The notes under the pieces were generated by a model that ran no database searches, was not told the origin of the DNA, and was given only the letters and a program-made list of their open reading frames with translations. Both the position numbers and the translations under genes were made by a program. Positions 5,789-6,506 of a stretch of DNA of 6,506 bases are shown here, piece by piece (positions within the stretch are counted from its first letter, which is position 1; every line of letters begins with the position of its first letter). The DNA is from Dehalococcoidia bacterium (GTDB taxonomy: Bacteria > Chloroflexota > Dehalococcoidia > Lucifugimonadales > UBA3495), in the NCBI GenBank assembly GCA_022823105.1, contig JAJDXU010000444.1, positions 1 to 6,506 on the forward strand. The letters are read 5' to 3'.

Positions 5789-6028
5789 ATGTACATCGTA
5801 CATACCAAAGCAAAAACATTCCCTGAGGCGTACCAGGAGGCTCAGCGACTCAAGGCCTCGCCGGAAGGGGCAGGCTTGATTCACAAGGTAGTCAAAGCCC
5901 GTTATATCGAAGGGTATGACATCGTGGTAATCGAGCCGTGGATGCTTGCCGATATGATGACCGGGAAAATGCCGGTAATCCCGCAATTGAAGAAGACGCC
6001 GGAGAACCCACTGGGGCTGATCCCCTGA
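5789..6028 (+). CDS. Small hypothetical protein (79 residues)
   Basis: I do not recognise this family. The product begins MYIVHTKAKTFPEAYQEA, is soluble and slightly basic, and shows a strand-helix-strand pattern: strand at 2-6, helix at 11-23, then KVVKARYIEGYDIVVIEPW (33-51), which looks like two strands, and a Pro-rich tail. No Cys, signal peptide or membrane span is present. ATG 5789 is chosen because AAAGGA (5774-5779) precedes it at 9 nt and the promoter at 5719-5747 gives a short leader; an in-frame TTG at 5729 lies inside the hairpin and is unlikely. Its stop overlaps the next ATG as TGATG, so the two genes are probably translated together. With the next gene, it begins a more A/T-rich stretch unlike the operon to the left. 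It could be a small regulator or antitoxin-like partner, but nothing in the sequence proves that. Confidence 0.6.
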   Translation: MYIVHTKAKTFPEAYQEAQRLKASPEGAGLIHKVVKARYIEGYDIVVIEPWMLADMMTGKMPVIPQLKKTPENPLGLIP

Positions 6029-6506
6029 TGGCAGACCCGTCTATCCAACCCAACGGTAGCCGCTACCAGGAAGGGATTATGAACGCACAAATAAGTCAAC
6101 CGTATCAAGCGACTCTCATAGCGCCAGATCATCCATCGCCTGACGTTACATACGAATTGCCGGCAAATTTCAAAGCCAACGGCATTTGGCGGATCCAGGG
6201 ACAGCAGAGGGCCGGTACCCTGCGTCGCAAAGGTGAAGGTGGGCCAACGGCTTACTTCATCGTCAGCCACCCAAATGGCGAACCGCCATTCAATGAGCCA
6301 ACAGCAGTGGAATTTGAGACTCGCGGTGGGCTGTCGGTCACAGGTTGGGTAAAGGAACACTGGGCAAAAAAGGATGCCGGTGAAGCCGGTATTTGCTCGG
6401 AGTACGATTCAGACGGGGAAAGATGCCGACAAAGACGATTTTGGAAAACTTATTGCAGGGACCACACCCAAGCAAAAGGCTTTGAAATAACTGATGTCAG
6501 ACGAAT
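6028..6506 (+). CDS. Partial hypothetical protein with a CX9CX9CX2H putative zinc site
   Basis: The frame is open from ATG 6028 to the right edge: 159 full codons with no stop. The first ATG overlaps the preceding stop (TGATG), which suggests translational coupling. A second in-frame ATG at 6079 has its own AGGAAGGG just upstream and may be the real start, giving MNAQISQPYQ. Counting from 6028, the middle (about 45-110) looks like a small beta-rich domain (GIWRIQGQQRAGTLRR, TAYFIVSHPNGEP, GGLSVTGWV). Residues C123, C133, C143 and H146 then form a regularly spaced cluster in a basic, aromatic context (RCRQRRFWKTYCRDH), typical of a structural zinc site in DNA/RNA-binding or nuclease-associated proteins. 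No family is recognised. AAA outnumbers AAG and AT-ending codons are frequent, unlike the operon to the left, so horizontal transfer is possible. The C-terminus is outside the window. Confidence 0.65.
   Translation, partial: MADPSIQPNGSRYQEGIMNAQISQPYQATLIAPDHPSPDVTYELPANFKANGIWRIQGQQRAGTLRRKGEGGPTAYFIVSHPNGEPPFNEPTAVEFETRGGLSVTGWVKEHWAKKDAGEAGICSEYDSDGERCRQRRFWKTYCRDHTQAKGFEITDVRR

Noticed and set aside
1..6506. CRISPR arrays, tRNA or rRNA genes, insertion sequences
   Set aside because: No regularly spaced repeats, cloverleaf-like arms, rRNA-like stretches, transposase frames or terminal inverted repeats were found on either strand.

Overview
The window reads as a piece of a high-GC bacterial chromosome. 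The most telling gene is the 830-residue multi-pass membrane protein of the DUF2298 / Chlor_Arch_YYY type, a family I know mainly from Chloroflexota and Archaea. Together with a bacterial rnc-ftsY pair and an F420/FMN-type PPOX-fold protein, it suggests Chloroflexota, possibly a Dehalococcoidia/SAR202-like lineage. That assignment is inference. UGA is a normal stop here: it ends rnc, ftsY, the DUF2298 gene and a small gene near the right end.

Layout. Bases 1-63 hold the first 21 codons of a minus-strand gene running off the left edge. Bases 64-313 are a divergent intergenic region with a short tandem repeat and a good plus-strand promoter. Next comes a DsbA-family thioredoxin-fold gene (314-946) whose active-site Cys codon is an in-frame TGA. 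A SECIS-like hairpin lies just downstream, so I read it as a selenoprotein. It is followed by rnc (RNase III, 966-1694), ftsY (signal recognition particle receptor, 1762-2721), the DUF2298 membrane protein (2743-5235) and a small PPOX-fold flavin/F420-binding protein (5264-5698). All five plus-strand genes run the same way with gaps of 19 to 67 nt and probably form one transcript, with a possible internal start before ftsY.

A strong GC-rich hairpin follows the PPOX gene, with a near-consensus promoter whose -35 box sits in the hairpin loop. Beyond it, composition becomes visibly more A/T-rich. Two coupled genes of unknown function follow: a 79-residue protein, and a partial gene overlapping its stop as TGATG and carrying a CX9CX9CX2H cluster. 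This right end looks like a separate, perhaps acquired, module.

rnc and ftsY are housekeeping genes for RNA processing and co-translational membrane targeting. The DUF2298 protein is an envelope protein that would itself need FtsY-dependent insertion. The main observation is the DsbA-family gene: standard gene calling would stop at the TGA or start after it at GTG 362, losing the catalytic residue. The predicted protein has no cysteine at all, so selenocysteine 14 would be its only thiol-type redox residue.
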